Below, piece by piece: positions 32,950 through 43,684 of a DNA stretch of 64,000 nt. Within the stretch, counting starts at the first letter, position 1. Each line of letters starts with the position of its first letter. The notes beneath the pieces are model-generated. The model saw only the letters and a program-made list of their open reading frames with translations, did not search any database and had not been told where the DNA came from. The position numbers and the translations under genes are program-made. Source of the stretch: Plazaster borealis (lineage: Eukaryota; Echinodermata; Asteroidea; Forcipulatida; Labidiasteridae); NCBI GenBank assembly GCA_021014325.1, contig CM037464.1, forward strand, positions 6,479,127 to 6,543,126, read 5' to 3'.

Positions 32950-33184
32950 GTAAGTTCCACGCTAATCTATATTATAGACGTTTGCTTTATTATTATTTCG
33001 TGTTAATAGAAAACATGATTAAAACACGTGCACGCCGGCTGAGCAAGCGGCGTACCCGGGCATGGTCAAAATCAACACATTTCTTTACTCTAGGGTAGTC
33101 GTGGATATTCAACATAATTTAACTTAAATATACAAAGTTCAGAAATGATGTCACATGGGGAAATATTGGTGTTTACAATAATAG

Positions 33185-33340
33185 TGTTAGCCAGAGGGGT
33201 GTTTTTGGTGTCTTTTGGACACCCTGTTTTAAATTTGGACACCCTGTTTTGTTTGTCCTGTACATGTAAATGTATTGTAAGTGAAGAATTTTGACACCCA
33301 GTTTTAAAATTCACAGCAAATTTTGACACCCTTTTTACTA
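33185..33340. repeat. Short dispersed GACACCC(T/A)GTTTTAAA repeats
   Basis: TTTGGACACCCTGTTTTAAA at 33,214, then GGACACCCTGTTTTGTTTGT, GACACCCAGTTTTAAAATTC and GACACCCTTTTTAC, spaced irregularly by 20-60 bases. Confidence 0.5.
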
Positions 33341-33399
33341 AATCCTGGCTGAAATATTGGGTGTTTAGATTACTCACAGAGACAGTGCCACTGAGCGAC

Positions 33400-34905
33400 G
33401 GCAGTTAAAGTAATGTAACATTTTTTGAATTATAAAATCACATCGGGTTTAACAATCATGACAACCATGTTGGTTGCATCCCGTCTTTAATCAATCGAAG
33501 TGGATCTGTGAAAAGATTCTACATTTTTATTCTTTTGAAATGGCATACGTCTGGGGACAGGGTCGGTAATTATCTTGGGGGAAAAAATGATTACTTTCGA
33601 TCTGAAATCTCACGAATTATAAGGTTATAATTTTGTTTTGAGTAATTTCCGTTTACTTTTGATGTTTTTAATAATTGTAAATTCACAGTGACCGTTCAGT
33701 AATTAGACCTCGAGTTCTGAAGGTGTTTAAATAAATGATAAAACATAAACTTCACAAACTACCAGTCCTGCAGAGAAATATTTACCAAATTATCCAAATT
33801 GAGGATTTGAAGAATCGGACAAAACACTTTTGCTTTAATATTTCGGCTGCCGCTCTCAAAGCCTGTACGTGCAAAATCGTTGACAAAAGTAAACAGTTTT
33901 CGTTGTTTTCGCTGAAACCGTGAACAAGGTAAATGATGACAAGTATACACACGACTGTTATCTGGCGTGTTGTTTGTTCAAAACTCGAGGTTGTGAATTT
34001 ACTTGACTCCAGCCAAATATAAACAAAATGTTAATTCCCTTTAATATAAGGGCTCTGTATTGTAACAGTCGAGGTGTTTTCCGTGACCTGCTTGATTAAC
34101 ATGGGTAGTATTTATGCATGTAAAATGGCAGCCTCGCTCTACAGTGTATCCCTGCGTTACCATAGTAACTTGTTTTATATCACTCTCGTATTATTCAACT
34201 CTCTCATGGAATCAAGTCCTTACGAAACACAAAAAGGGGGATTTTTGATTTTGATTTTTTTCTTTCTTCCCTTTGATTTTGAATCGGTGACCGCTTACAA
34301 GGTCATAAAGTCCCGTGAATATTAGCTATCAATTTATTAATAAACGGTGGCGGAGGTTTTTTTTGAGCGAACGGTTTAAATATTCATAAGATGCAGCGTT
34401 TTCCCCTTAATGACCGTGACCCTGCGTGATTCCCCATCCCTGACAACTATCCAGCCATGTGAATTGTGCTCGGCGTCAGCTAAATCTTCGATATTATGAT
34501 TTTATGGTCCTTTCATCTTTTTCATTAATCAAATTATCAGTAGTGTTGGGGGGGGGGCTTCATTGATTATTTTTTTTCACCAAGCCAATCGACACTGAAC
34601 ATGACTTCCCTGTGCGAGTCTCTATGGTTTTAAAATCTGACACACAGGACTGCCGCGACGTAATTTGCATATCACCTTTAAATTGAGTAAAAAATCAAAT
34701 GCAGATACAATATTGTCAGACAAGCCTCCAATTAAAGGTGCATCAACGGTTTATAAAAGAGAGAATTAATTTCCATCCTCGAGTTCTCAATGCATACACA
34801 TTCTCCTCTTTAACTTTCCCAAGTTTGTTCCTTGTAAACCGTCTTCTCTAGTGATCCCATGGCCTTGTGTGAGGCGATTTGTCTTTTATTTCCCAGCCCC
34901 CCCCC
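33400..34905. promoter_or_regulatory. Repeat-poor block, possible cis-regulatory DNA
   Basis: There is no transposon or tandem repeat over 1.5 kb, unusual for this window. It contains a full RFX X-box GTTACCATAGTAAC (34,156-34,169), a POU octamer ATTTGCAT (34,663-34,670) and several TAAT homeodomain cores. Regulatory function is inference; no promoter or exon was found. Confidence 0.25.
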
Positions 34906-34907
34906 CC

Positions 34908-35710
34908 ACAAAAAAATAAATTAATAACAATATTTAAAAAATAAAAAATAAGTAAAATAATTCAATAAATAAACAAATAATTGAACAATAGTAATAACTA
35001 ATATGAATAAATAAATATAAACAAACAACGAAACAAATAAATAAAATGTACTGATAATAATTTTATTAAAAAACCTGTGAAAGTTTTTTTCAGAATCGGT
35101 TCTCCCTTTGGTAGTGAATAAATAAATAATTAATTCTATAATAATAAAAAATAATATGAACAAAAATAATATAAACAAACAAATATATAAATAAATAAAA
35201 TAACACTAATAATAATTTAACTAACAAACCTGTGAAAGTTTTTTTCAGAATCGCTGCTCCCGTTGGTAGTGAATAAATAAATAAATAATTCACTAATAAT
35301 ATTTAATATGAATACATAAATATAAACAAACAAATAAATAAATAAATAAATAAATCATACTAATAATTATTTTACTAAAAAACCTGGGAAAGTTCTTTCA
35401 GAACCGGGGCTCCCGTTGGTAGTGAATAAATAAATAACTAATTCAATAATTCAAAATAATATGAACAAAAATAAGTATAAACAAACAAATAAATAAAATA
35501 ATACTAATATTAATTTTACTTATTGAAAACCTTTTTTTCAGAATCGGTGCTCCCGTTGGTATTTTGAATAAATAAATAAATAATTCAATAATAATAATAC
35601 TTAATATGAACAAAAATAAATGTAAACAAACAAATGAATAAATAAATAAAATAATACTTATAATAATTTTACTTACCAGAATCGGTGCTCCCGTTGGTAG
35701 TTAACGCAAT
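34908..35710 (+). repeat. Tandem array, ~140-155-bp AAATAAATA-rich unit, five copies
   Basis: The only GC-rich part of each unit, CAGAATCGGTGCTCCCGTTG, recurs at about 35,092, 35,247, 35,399, 35,540 and 35,679. Between anchors the sequence is AAATA/AACAAA-rich with ATAATTTTACT. Spacing shrinks from ~155 to ~139. Confidence 0.92.
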
Positions 35711-35714
35711 GAAA

Positions 35715-36285
35715 ATCTTTGTATGTTTTGTCAGGGTTTTTATACTAATAGTAATAGGATAAAATGATCACATATCAATTACTTGATTGATGCGATGGGG
35801 GGGGGGGGCAAAACCCGGTCGACAGAGCTCGAAATGGGAAGTTTGCAAACATTTTGACAAAACAAACAATCAGATAGAAGACATTATGGAAATCAACAGA
35901 ATCCCATGTAACGTACATTGTAACTGGTACCTGGTTAATTTTTTAAAAATCAACATAGCTGCATTATTTTTAATTTTGTTACACAAATATCTTGCTGAGC
36001 TTAGCCTAAGTGGGTTACCAGCCGAAATAATGTCATGTAATGTTTTTATCGGGGTAGGCAAATATTAAAATATGTCAAGAAATGTTTTCTTGCTGGGTAA
36101 CTTTATTAAATTGGGTCCATGACCCCCCCCCCCCACCCCACCCCAATGGCTAAACCAGGCATTTTCATAGGGGGGGGCGCAAATACATAATTGGGGGATA
36201 CTTAATGTACGGTATCAAATCATTCATTTGATCTTCGATCTCATCTAGAGGGGGAGGAATGGGGGGAACGGTTCTGAAGGTTTTG
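35715..36285. other. Unassigned DNA with G and C homopolymers
   Basis: G11 near 35,797, C-rich run at 36,123, G-rich at 36,170; no gene. Confidence 0.5.
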
Positions 36286-36289
36286 TGGC

Positions 36290-36727
36290 GTGTCGTGGCC
36301 GAGCGGATAAGAACACCGAACTCAAGCTCTGGTGTTTCTGATCAGCAGAGTGTGGGTTCGAATCCCAGTCGTGACACTTGTGTCCTTAAGTAAGACACTT
36401 AACCACATGCTTCGTCCTTCTGATGGGACGTTAAGCCGTAGGTCCTGTGTGTTGTGTAATGCACGTAAAAGAACCCAGTGCACTTATCGTAAAGAGAAGG
36501 GGTTCGCCCCTGTGTTCCTGGTTTGATTGGCTGCATATTGCGCCACAGCACCTTGTAAACCATTACATGGTGCTATATGAATGAATAGGTCTCACACTTC
36601 AACCATACAGCTTGCTCTATGCTTCAACACGTAACTCCACATACCTTGTAGGAAAAATACTGAGCACTTTGAGATACCCATCGGGAGTATAAAGCGCTAT
36701 ATAAGAACTGCGTATTATTATTATTAA
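36290..36727 (+). mobile_element. tRNA-Leu(CAA)-headed SINE, full-length with (ATT)n tail
   Basis: The head 36,292-36,378 has an A box GTGGCCGAGCGG, anticodon loop CTCAAGC (anticodon CAA), a long Leu-type variable arm and a B box GGTTCGAATCC. A body of ~300 bases follows (TTGATTGGCTGCATATTGCG, CTTGTAAACCATTACATGGT). The 3' end AAAGCGCTATATAAGAACTG runs into TATTATTATTATTA. The GCGCTATATAA end is shared with other elements here and suggests a LINE partner recognising that tail. Confidence 0.9.
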
Positions 36728-37508
36728 GGGGGGTCCCGCCCCCGTCCCCTCTGGTTACTCCACTGCCCCCAACCCCAGCTCTAACCCGGTTTAATGCCCT
36801 TGAGCTTGTTGTAATTTCATAATAAGAGGATCACAACTGACATTACATTTTCTCAGAGCTTAAGTACCTCATTTCTACAAAAGGAATTTGCTAAGAAATG
36901 AAATCTCATTAATATGTTAATTATTGGTCTCACGCGATGGGCATTCTTTCTCCATACAGCCAACATCGTTCTTATCCAGTCACATAATCATTAGTGTAAG
37001 TCAGGAAATTTGCTTGCACCCAAAATGTAGTCAATTTATAGATGTAATGGAATTTACCCCGTCACATTTGGTTGATAACGATTGAATGATGTAATTTTTT
37101 ACTTGAAATAATTCAACTATTTTGAATGTACATGTAATGAGAATTTTGTACGTACTGTGTGAATTATATACCGCGTGAACTTGTAATGGCTAAAACAATC
37201 GAAAGAGCAAAACGAAGTTTCCTGTTCTTTAGTTTCCAATAAAGCACTTAACCATCAAACAAGTGGAGATAAAAATATAAAAAAAATAGGGGGTAAATTA
37301 TTCGAGAAAGCAACAAGTATAAAGTGTGCTTAGTCGTCAATTTGTGGAAGTATTTTTGATGGAAATAATTCTCAGCAACTATTAAAATTGGCTCAGTAAG
37401 ATTAAGGACCGTTCATAAATTCTTTGATAATTACAAATTATGTATAATATTAAGTATATTGTATCGTAGCTGTTATAGGCGTAAGTCCCGATACTTGTAA
37501 AACAAGGC
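36728..37508. other. Unassigned repeat-poor DNA
   Basis: No gene or repeat recognised. Confidence 0.45.
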
Positions 37509-37509
37509 G

Positions 37510-38360
37510 CGTTTGTTAGGCACAATTTATGTCCGACCCACTGTATCCGACAAACCATTGTTATGCCAATTATGCCCGACAAACCATTGTTTCCGAACCA
37601 ATGTGCTCTACAGACCATTATGTCCTACCCGTTGTGCCCGACAAACCCTCAAGTCCAACTCATTGTGCCCGACAAACCATTATATCCAACCCACTGTGTC
37701 CGACAAATCATTATGTCCGACCCATTGTATCCGACAAACCAGTGTTAGGCCAATTATGTCCGACAAACCATTGTTCCCGAACCGATGTGCCATTACGTCC
37801 TACCCGTTGTGCCCGACAAACCATTATGTCCGACCCATTGTATCCGACAAACCAGTGTTAGGCCAATTATGCCCGACAAACCATTGTTTCCGAACCAATG
37901 TGCCCGACAGACCATTATGTCCTACCCGCTGTGCCCGACAAACCGTTAAGTCCGACCCATTGGGTCCGACAAACCAGTATGTCCGAACCATCGTGCCCAA
38001 CAAACCATTATGCCCAACAAACCATTGTTTCCGAACCAATGTGCTTTACAGACCATTTTATCATACCCATTGTGCCCGACAAACCGTTGAGTTCAACTCA
38101 TTGTGCCCAACAAACCATTATATCCAACCCATTGTGTCCGACAAACCATTTCGCCAACCCATTTTCTCGACAAACCATTATGTCCGACCCAGTGTGCCCG
38201 ACGAACCATTATGTCCGACCCATTGTGTCCGACACCGACAGACCATTATATCCAACCCATTGTGTCCGACAAACCATTATGTCCGACCCATTGTGTCCGA
38301 CACCGACAAACCATTATATCCAACCCATTGTGACCGACAACCATTATGTTCGGCCCATTG
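37510..38360 (+). repeat. 31-bp minisatellite (TGTCCGACAAACCATTA family), array 2
   Basis: A 31-base unit is made of two related sub-units, TGTCCGACCCATTG (14) and TGTCCGACAAACCATTA (17). About 27 units are present. Higher-order blocks of ~90-120 bases are visible (AATTATGCCCGACAAACCAT followed by GTTTCCGAACCAATGTGC recurs at 37,567, 37,868 and with changes at 38,010). The 283-codon Pro/Cys/Thr-rich frame here reflects the absence of stops in the unit. Confidence 0.95.
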
Positions 38361-38655
38361 TTGATTTATTTGTTTATTTATTTATTATTATTATAATTTA
38401 CTGAGACCTATAATATCTAATAATCCCGATGCAATAACAACATCACTTTAAACAAAAAAATCACAGTGTTCGAACATTTTCTTTTGAATATAAAATTACC
38501 AGATGGCATTATTTCATTCTAACAGAATAATTAGTGAAAAAGTGAAATCCCTTTCGGTTTAATCATTTCCCAAGGTGCATTTTTTTTCTGCCTAAATTGA
38601 AAAAATATGAAGCCTGCTTTCGGTACTGGTGAACAAATACCCGAGCAGATGCCTT
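38361..38655. other. Unassigned DNA
   Basis: TTTATT-rich stretch then unassigned sequence. Confidence 0.5.
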
Positions 38656-38659
38656 TCTC

Positions 38660-38710
38660 GATGAACCAGAGCTAGACGAACTCTTTCTAACCTTTTTAGC
38701 AGATGGGTTC
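38660..38710. repeat. Shared 5' flank of two MITE copies (second copy)
   Basis: Identical over ~50 bases to 30,060-30,113, ending at the MITE boundary. Confidence 0.9.
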
Positions 38711-39086
38711 TTAAAGGCATCGTACACATTTGGAAATTGTCAAAGACCAGTGTTCTCACTTGGTGTATCCCAACATAAGCATAAAATAACAAGCCTGTGA
38801 AAATTTGGGCTCAATTGGTCATCGAAGTTGCAAGAAAATGATGAAAGAAAAAACACCCTTGTTGTACAAATTTGTGTGCTTTCAGATAGGAATAAAAACT
38901 TCTTGCAACAAGAAGTTTGTATTATTTTAGTGAGAAATTACCTCTTTCTCAAAAACTACGTTACTTCAGAGGGAGTCGTTTCCTACAATGTTTTATACTA
39001 TCAACAGCTCTCCATTGCTTGTTATCAAGTAAGTTTTTATGCTAATATTTGTTTTGAGTCATTACCAAACGTTACGATACCTTTAA
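38711..39086. mobile_element. Foldback MITE, full-length, centre with 3-base insertion
   Basis: Ends TTAAAGGCATCGTACACATT and CCAAACGTTACGATACCTTTAA. The centre is CTTCTTG-CAA-CAAGAAG: the palindrome has become a stem with a three-base loop. Confidence 0.94.
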
Positions 39087-39097
39087 CAGTAACCATC

Positions 39098-39561
39098 TTT
39101 AAAGGTAGGGTCATAGATTGGTTTTTGTGTAATGCTGTTTTATAGGCAAACTGATAAAGAAACATGCAGAAACATACAATAAAAGTCGCATGTATAAGTT
39201 CCAGTTTAATATGATGTTTTTACTTGTTGAGAAAACTGAAAATAATTGTCATGGTATTTTCACAAGAACGTCAAATCCATCAACGTTTAGCGAGGTGACA
39301 GCGAGTACCAGCCGCATCTGTGGCCGCAGAATTCACGAATGGTCACCAACCCTCAGAATCTGAGAAACGATTCATGCATGAATCGTTTCTCAGATTTAAA
39401 AGTTGTTGTTGATTTCTAATCAACGGGGGCATTTTAGACGTCGAACTAACTTCACAGGATGCTTACTATACCATTACCATCTTTATAACAAGTAAGCTTT
39501 CGGATAGAAATTACTCAATTTTGTCGAGGTCATTACCAAAGTATGACCCTATATCTTTAAA
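39098..39561. mobile_element. Related foldback element (AGGTAGGGTCATA type) with a 40-bp perfect palindrome
   Basis: The left end TTTAAAGGTAGGGTCATAGA and right end ATGACCCTATATCTTTAAAG mirror each other. The interior differs from the main MITE family. At its centre, 39,357-39,396 is a perfect 40-base palindrome around ATGCAT (half: AATCTGAGAAACGATTCATG). Confidence 0.85.
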
Positions 39562-39739
39562 GTGAAAGTCGACTATTGTTGGTGGACGAGTCAATCAATC
39601 AGCTCATTCTCTAGTTACCAATAAACTGCACCATACAACAAACCTGAGAAGAAAAAAAGAAAAAAACCCAATATTGGTGGTCATGTTTTCGATCAAAACA
39701 ACAGAAAAACAGTTTGTTTTGGCTGAGATATTTTTATTT

Positions 39740-39800
39740 GGGCTTATTTGGATTGTGGCAATCGAAGTAAAAAAAACCCAGTCCCTTCCCTGTCTCCCCC
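39740..39800 (+). mobile_element. GTGGCAATCGAA-family fragment
   Basis: GGATTGTGGCAATCGAAGTA matches 41,836-41,856 and 49,820-49,843. Confidence 0.4.
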
Positions 39801-39913
39801 ATTTCATCCCCTGCTTTTTCTGTGAGCTTTCATATCTGCCTTCTGTTTCCCCTTGGCTGCTTTTGTTACACCAGTATACCTGTTTATGTGTGCTGTGTTG
39901 TGTTGTGTTGTCA

Positions 39914-39970
39914 TTTAGCCTTTGAGAAAGAATCTGCTAGGGTCGAAACGTCAGGCCACTAACTATTTTT
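39914..39970 (+). mobile_element. TCGAAACGTCAGG element tail, copy 1
   Basis: CTTTGAGAAAGAATCTGCTA, GGGTCGAAACGTCAGGCCAC. Two inverse copies lie at 40,526 and 42,179. The CGAAACGTC core recalls the second box of hammerhead-bearing Penelope-like tails, but no CTGATGA box is present. Confidence 0.55.
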
Positions 39971-40525
39971 TTTAAAATAAAAAACCTTTATTTTTATTTC
40001 ATTTGTATTCTTCTTCTTAATTTTATAGTGGGGGGGGGGGTCGAATGCAATTTCCTCAGCCATTGCATTATTTTAGATGGAATATTCCCTTGTGGATTGG
40101 AACGGGTGTGAACTTTATAATGACTGTGAGCTTTTAAGATTGAAACCAATCATTTTTGTTTTGGGTCTTCATATTCACCAATCCTGTGCTTTGCCTTTAA
40201 TCCCCAACCCCAACCACGGAGCCCCATGGCTCTATCAGCAATGATAAGAGGACGTACATTTCGTCCGATGAACTGCAGGTAATTTTAGTCTTCTATATAT
40301 TCCGTGGCAGAGACAATGATCTTCGTTTAGCCTCGGCATACGTGGTCCCAGTGGACATATCAGCCAATTATCGGACCATCTGAAAAGGAAATCGGTTTCT
40401 GGATGTAAGAAGGAGTTTTGAAAACCATGTGCGCAACTCTCGCATTTTTAGCATGAGTGAAATGACTTTATTGCCAAAACGTAATGCACGAACCCTTACT
40501 CAAACTCAATATGAAAAATAAAGAG

Positions 40526-40578
40526 AGTTAATGGCCTGATGTTTCGACCCCATAGCAGAGTCTTTCTCGAATGCTAAA
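40526..40578 (-). mobile_element. TCGAAACGTCAGG element tail, copy 2
   Basis: Minus strand of GTTAATGGCCTGATGTTTCG, ACCCCATAGCAGAGTCTTTC; same family as 39,914 and 42,179. Confidence 0.6.
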
Positions 40579-40579
40579 C

Positions 40580-41375
40580 TCTACGTGCATATTGTACTAC
40601 TATAATACACGATGTAACCTATTGGAAACATTCTGTTGTGCAAACCCTGCGGGAATATGTGTTGTCAGTGGTCCAAATAATTATACGAATGCTTTGGGTT
40701 TGATTCGGCTTTGCTTAAACTTCGATGGACGAATTTTATGGATGATAATTAGAGCATGCGAAGCATGTTGCACCACCGGTTCTTTTTAGAAACAACGTAA
40801 TTCAATAGATTATTTACAAGTAATTGTTACCGTTAACCTCAGTGTCGAGTTTGTTATCCCACCACCAAAAGTATCAACTACTCAATAATTAGCATGGGGC
40901 CTTTCTTTGTGATGTTTTATGTATAATACTGTAACCAAAGATCTTGAGATGATAGACGCCTGGTTGATAGACCTTCATGTAAGCTTCGATTACCCGTGAA
41001 AGCCGTCAGTTTTTCTTGTTCACTTTTAAGAAGTATTTTTGACTAGAAAACAAAAAATGGCTGAGTCATCGCAAGGTTCACCAAGCCATTGAGCACACAA
41101 ATTGGCTTAACGGAGAAAAGATTCGCCAAGCAGAGACGGGTTACCTGCCAAAAATACATTGTAGTGAGCACTCCCTGTGAGTGGTTCCCTGCCCAATTGT
41201 GCTCAGAGCATAAACAATATTGTTTAGCAATTTGTTAGCATCTGTACAAATGGGTCCCGAGTGGAGATGTTTCTTGCCGGGTGAATCTCTTTATAAAGAC
41301 CATATAATAATCATCATCATGGAGGAGTCTTTTGAGTCTATGCACTCTATTAAAAAAAAAAAAAAAAAAAACGGT
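40580..41375. other. Unassigned DNA
   Basis: Nothing recognised; ends in an A19 run at 41,353. Confidence 0.45.
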
Positions 41376-41380
41376 CAGAG

Positions 41381-41588
41381 TTCCGGGTCGGGGGGCCTGA
41401 CCCATTTCTGAGTCATTATTACCCGGAATCCGAGTCAGAATGACCCAGAAATGGGTCAAACTGACGTAGAAACCGAGCTGAAATACTATTTTTAACCAGT
41501 TTCCGGGTCAGCCTGACCCAGAAATGGATCAGGCTTAGAGGGACACGGAATCCGGATCAATTTTGACCCGGGAGTTTTGGGAGTGTGG
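41381..41588 (+). mobile_element. CCGGGTCA-family dispersed element, copy 2
   Basis: GGCCTGACCCATTTCTGAGT, CCCGGAATCCGAGTCAGAAT, CAGTTTCCGGGTCAGCCTGA and TTTTGACCCGGGAG. The element is internally repetitive: short CCGGGTCA motifs occur in both orientations. It aligns throughout with 50,234-50,466. Confidence 0.8.
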
Positions 41589-41659
41589 ACCGTTTTCATG
41601 TAGCAGACGTTTTGGAAACCATTCAGTGTTTCCGATTTCTTGTTAGTGTTCATGTCTTG

Positions 41660-41990
41660 AAGATGTTTGAATCTTTAAGCTGAGTACATCATTCTTCGCA
41701 GAAAGAATCTTGTTTTCTCTCCCTCTTGTTTTCAATAAACACGCCATAAAAATGACCCTTGAAGATGCCACGAAAAGTGTTTTATGGGGTGGTTTTTTGT
41801 CAGTGATTATGTGCAGGTTCATACAGAGCTTGATTTCGATTGTGGCAATCGAAATAGGCAACGGTGATCTGTTGTGGGTCTTCAAAGGACATTTCCGACA
41901 GTATTTCAGACAGAAATATGGTTTGGTTTTCGAAGATTAGTACTTTATAATCAGATAAGTTTCAAATTGGAGCAAATACTTTTTTCCCCT
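41660..41990. mobile_element. Dispersed family with GATTGTGGCAATC hairpin
   Basis: TTTCGATTGTGGCAATCGAAA at 41,836 is a near-perfect stem. It is followed by TAGGCAACGGTGATCTGTTG and later AGTACTTTATAATCAGATAA, which resemble 20,075, 46,650 (minus) and 49,800. Confidence 0.5.
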
Positions 41991-42178
41991 CGAAAAAAAA
42001 CTAATCATGTACATTGAAGATAAACGAATAGACGAATCTTCTTCTTGTCTTGACTTAGACTCTTCTTAATTACCTTGAGGAAAATGAACCTTCACCTCGT
42101 CGCACTTTGACCTCAAATGTGTATTCTGTTAGCGATGTTTTTTTAAAAATATATTATTAATCCAAAAAAGCAAAAAAT

Positions 42179-42231
42179 AGTTAATGGCCTGACGTTTCGA
42201 CCCTAGCAGAGTCTTTCTCGAAGGCTAAAAT
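42179..42231 (-). mobile_element. TCGAAACGTCAGG element tail, copy 3
   Basis: Minus strand of AGTTAATGGCCTGACGTTTC, GACCCTAGCAGAGTCTTTCT. Nearly identical to 40,526. Confidence 0.6.
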
Positions 42232-43684
42232 TTAATCATCTAAAACCCTTATTTTAAACCATACTTTGGACATAAATTAATATAATTTTTCAAAGCTCAA
42301 CGTCGTATGAAATTGAAAAGGAACACGATCACTTGTAGTAATTTAGTTTATTTCCCCTCGTTTATTACTACACTTGATTGAACTATTATTCGATTAAATT
42401 GTTACTTATGCTCAGTTAGGAACTTGAGTCTGTTTCAAAAGATTTTTTTCCCCTGGCATTTAAACAAAAAATTATAACTTACAATACTTGAATAATTTCT
42501 CACCTCAGTTCTTCATTGACATTTAGAGAGGCACGATGCCTCTCTAATGAAATTAATATGGTTGGAAACATATTTTAAAAGTAGAAAATAATGATAAACA
42601 TTAATATCCCTTGAGTATGTGTGGTTTTTGTGTAATTTCAGGACAGAACAAGGTCCGCTATTTTGTAGAACCAAATTGTTGACTCAACAAAATGGCGGAC
42701 CGTATATGTTCCACTGGTTGTATTTCCAGAGGCAAATTTATGTTTTTGTTAAATCACTACTCACTAATTACAGCACACTGTAGGTGTTGTAATACACGAA
42801 CAACTCTTAAAATGGCTAAGGAGTAGCGGGCCTACTTCCAAACAAAAACATTTTGAGAGATTTGAAGGCAATGTGTCCCTTTAACTGACGGTGTGCTGCA
42901 ACGAGGATGCAACCTACACATACTGTTATTTTGTTGTAACTTGTAATTGGAAAAGTGCTATGGGAGTGTACAAAAACTGATGAAAGAGAAAAGCTGGCAC
43001 GTTCAAACAAGGGGGACATAAATTATAAATAAATTGGTAGTGAAGACAAAGGGTATACATTCATTATCATATAGGCTGAAGTGATAATTTCACTGTAGGA
43101 TGCAGCATCACTACTGCGTATAGCCTACCATTCATTTCAATGTCTTACTGTTCCTTTCCATGTTTTTCCTAATATTTACTTACAAGGTAGTGCCTTTGAT
43201 GATCTAAGTCAGAGTATATCCTTTGAAAAAATAAAGGTGAAATATCAAGCAATTTTTTAAAATGGCTACCATTTTTTATTCTGCCTGTATTTTTTTCAAA
43301 GTGTAAATCTACGATGGCGCTATATTAGCGCAATATCTTTCTCATAACATACTCCGGACTGTGTGCGAAATGTCCATGATTGTATCATCGGAGGCACAGA
43401 CCCATCACCAACCCTCCTGCCGTACTAAATTTACAAAATGTCACAAAGAAAAAAGAAGATGTTCGGACCCATGTCAATTTGGTGGGGGGGGGGGGGTAGC
43501 CTATTTGTCTGTGCACATCCCAAGCTTCATGCAAACATCTCAATATTGTTACATCAAATATTTATCCTTGATATCTCCCGATGGAGAAAGAAAAGCTGAG
43601 GATTAAAAAAGGTAGGGCTGACACATCTGCGTCATAAAAACCAGCAGACAATGTCCGTAAAGCCTCGCAGACTGATACAGTGAT
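42232..43684. other. Unassigned DNA with two short hairpins
   Basis: Hairpins at 42,524-42,546 (TAGAGAGGCA/TGCCTCTCTA) and 42,652-42,701 (GGTCCGCTATTTTGT/ACAAAATGGCGGACC). No gene recognised. Confidence 0.5.

Noticed and set aside
36292..36378. tRNA-Leu(CAA) gene
   Set aside because: Imperfect acceptor stem, and the head is followed by a shared SINE body and an (ATT)n tail; further copies at 29,750 and 61,680.
37510..38360. CRISPR-like direct repeats in the 31-bp array
   Set aside because: Units are adjacent and degenerate; there are no unique spacers or cas genes.
37513..38364. 283-codon open frame, the longest in the window
   Set aside because: It lies entirely within the 31-bp minisatellite. 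All three frames are open because the unit lacks stops, and the unit length is not a multiple of three, so the translation cycles through frames. No non-repeat sequence is included.
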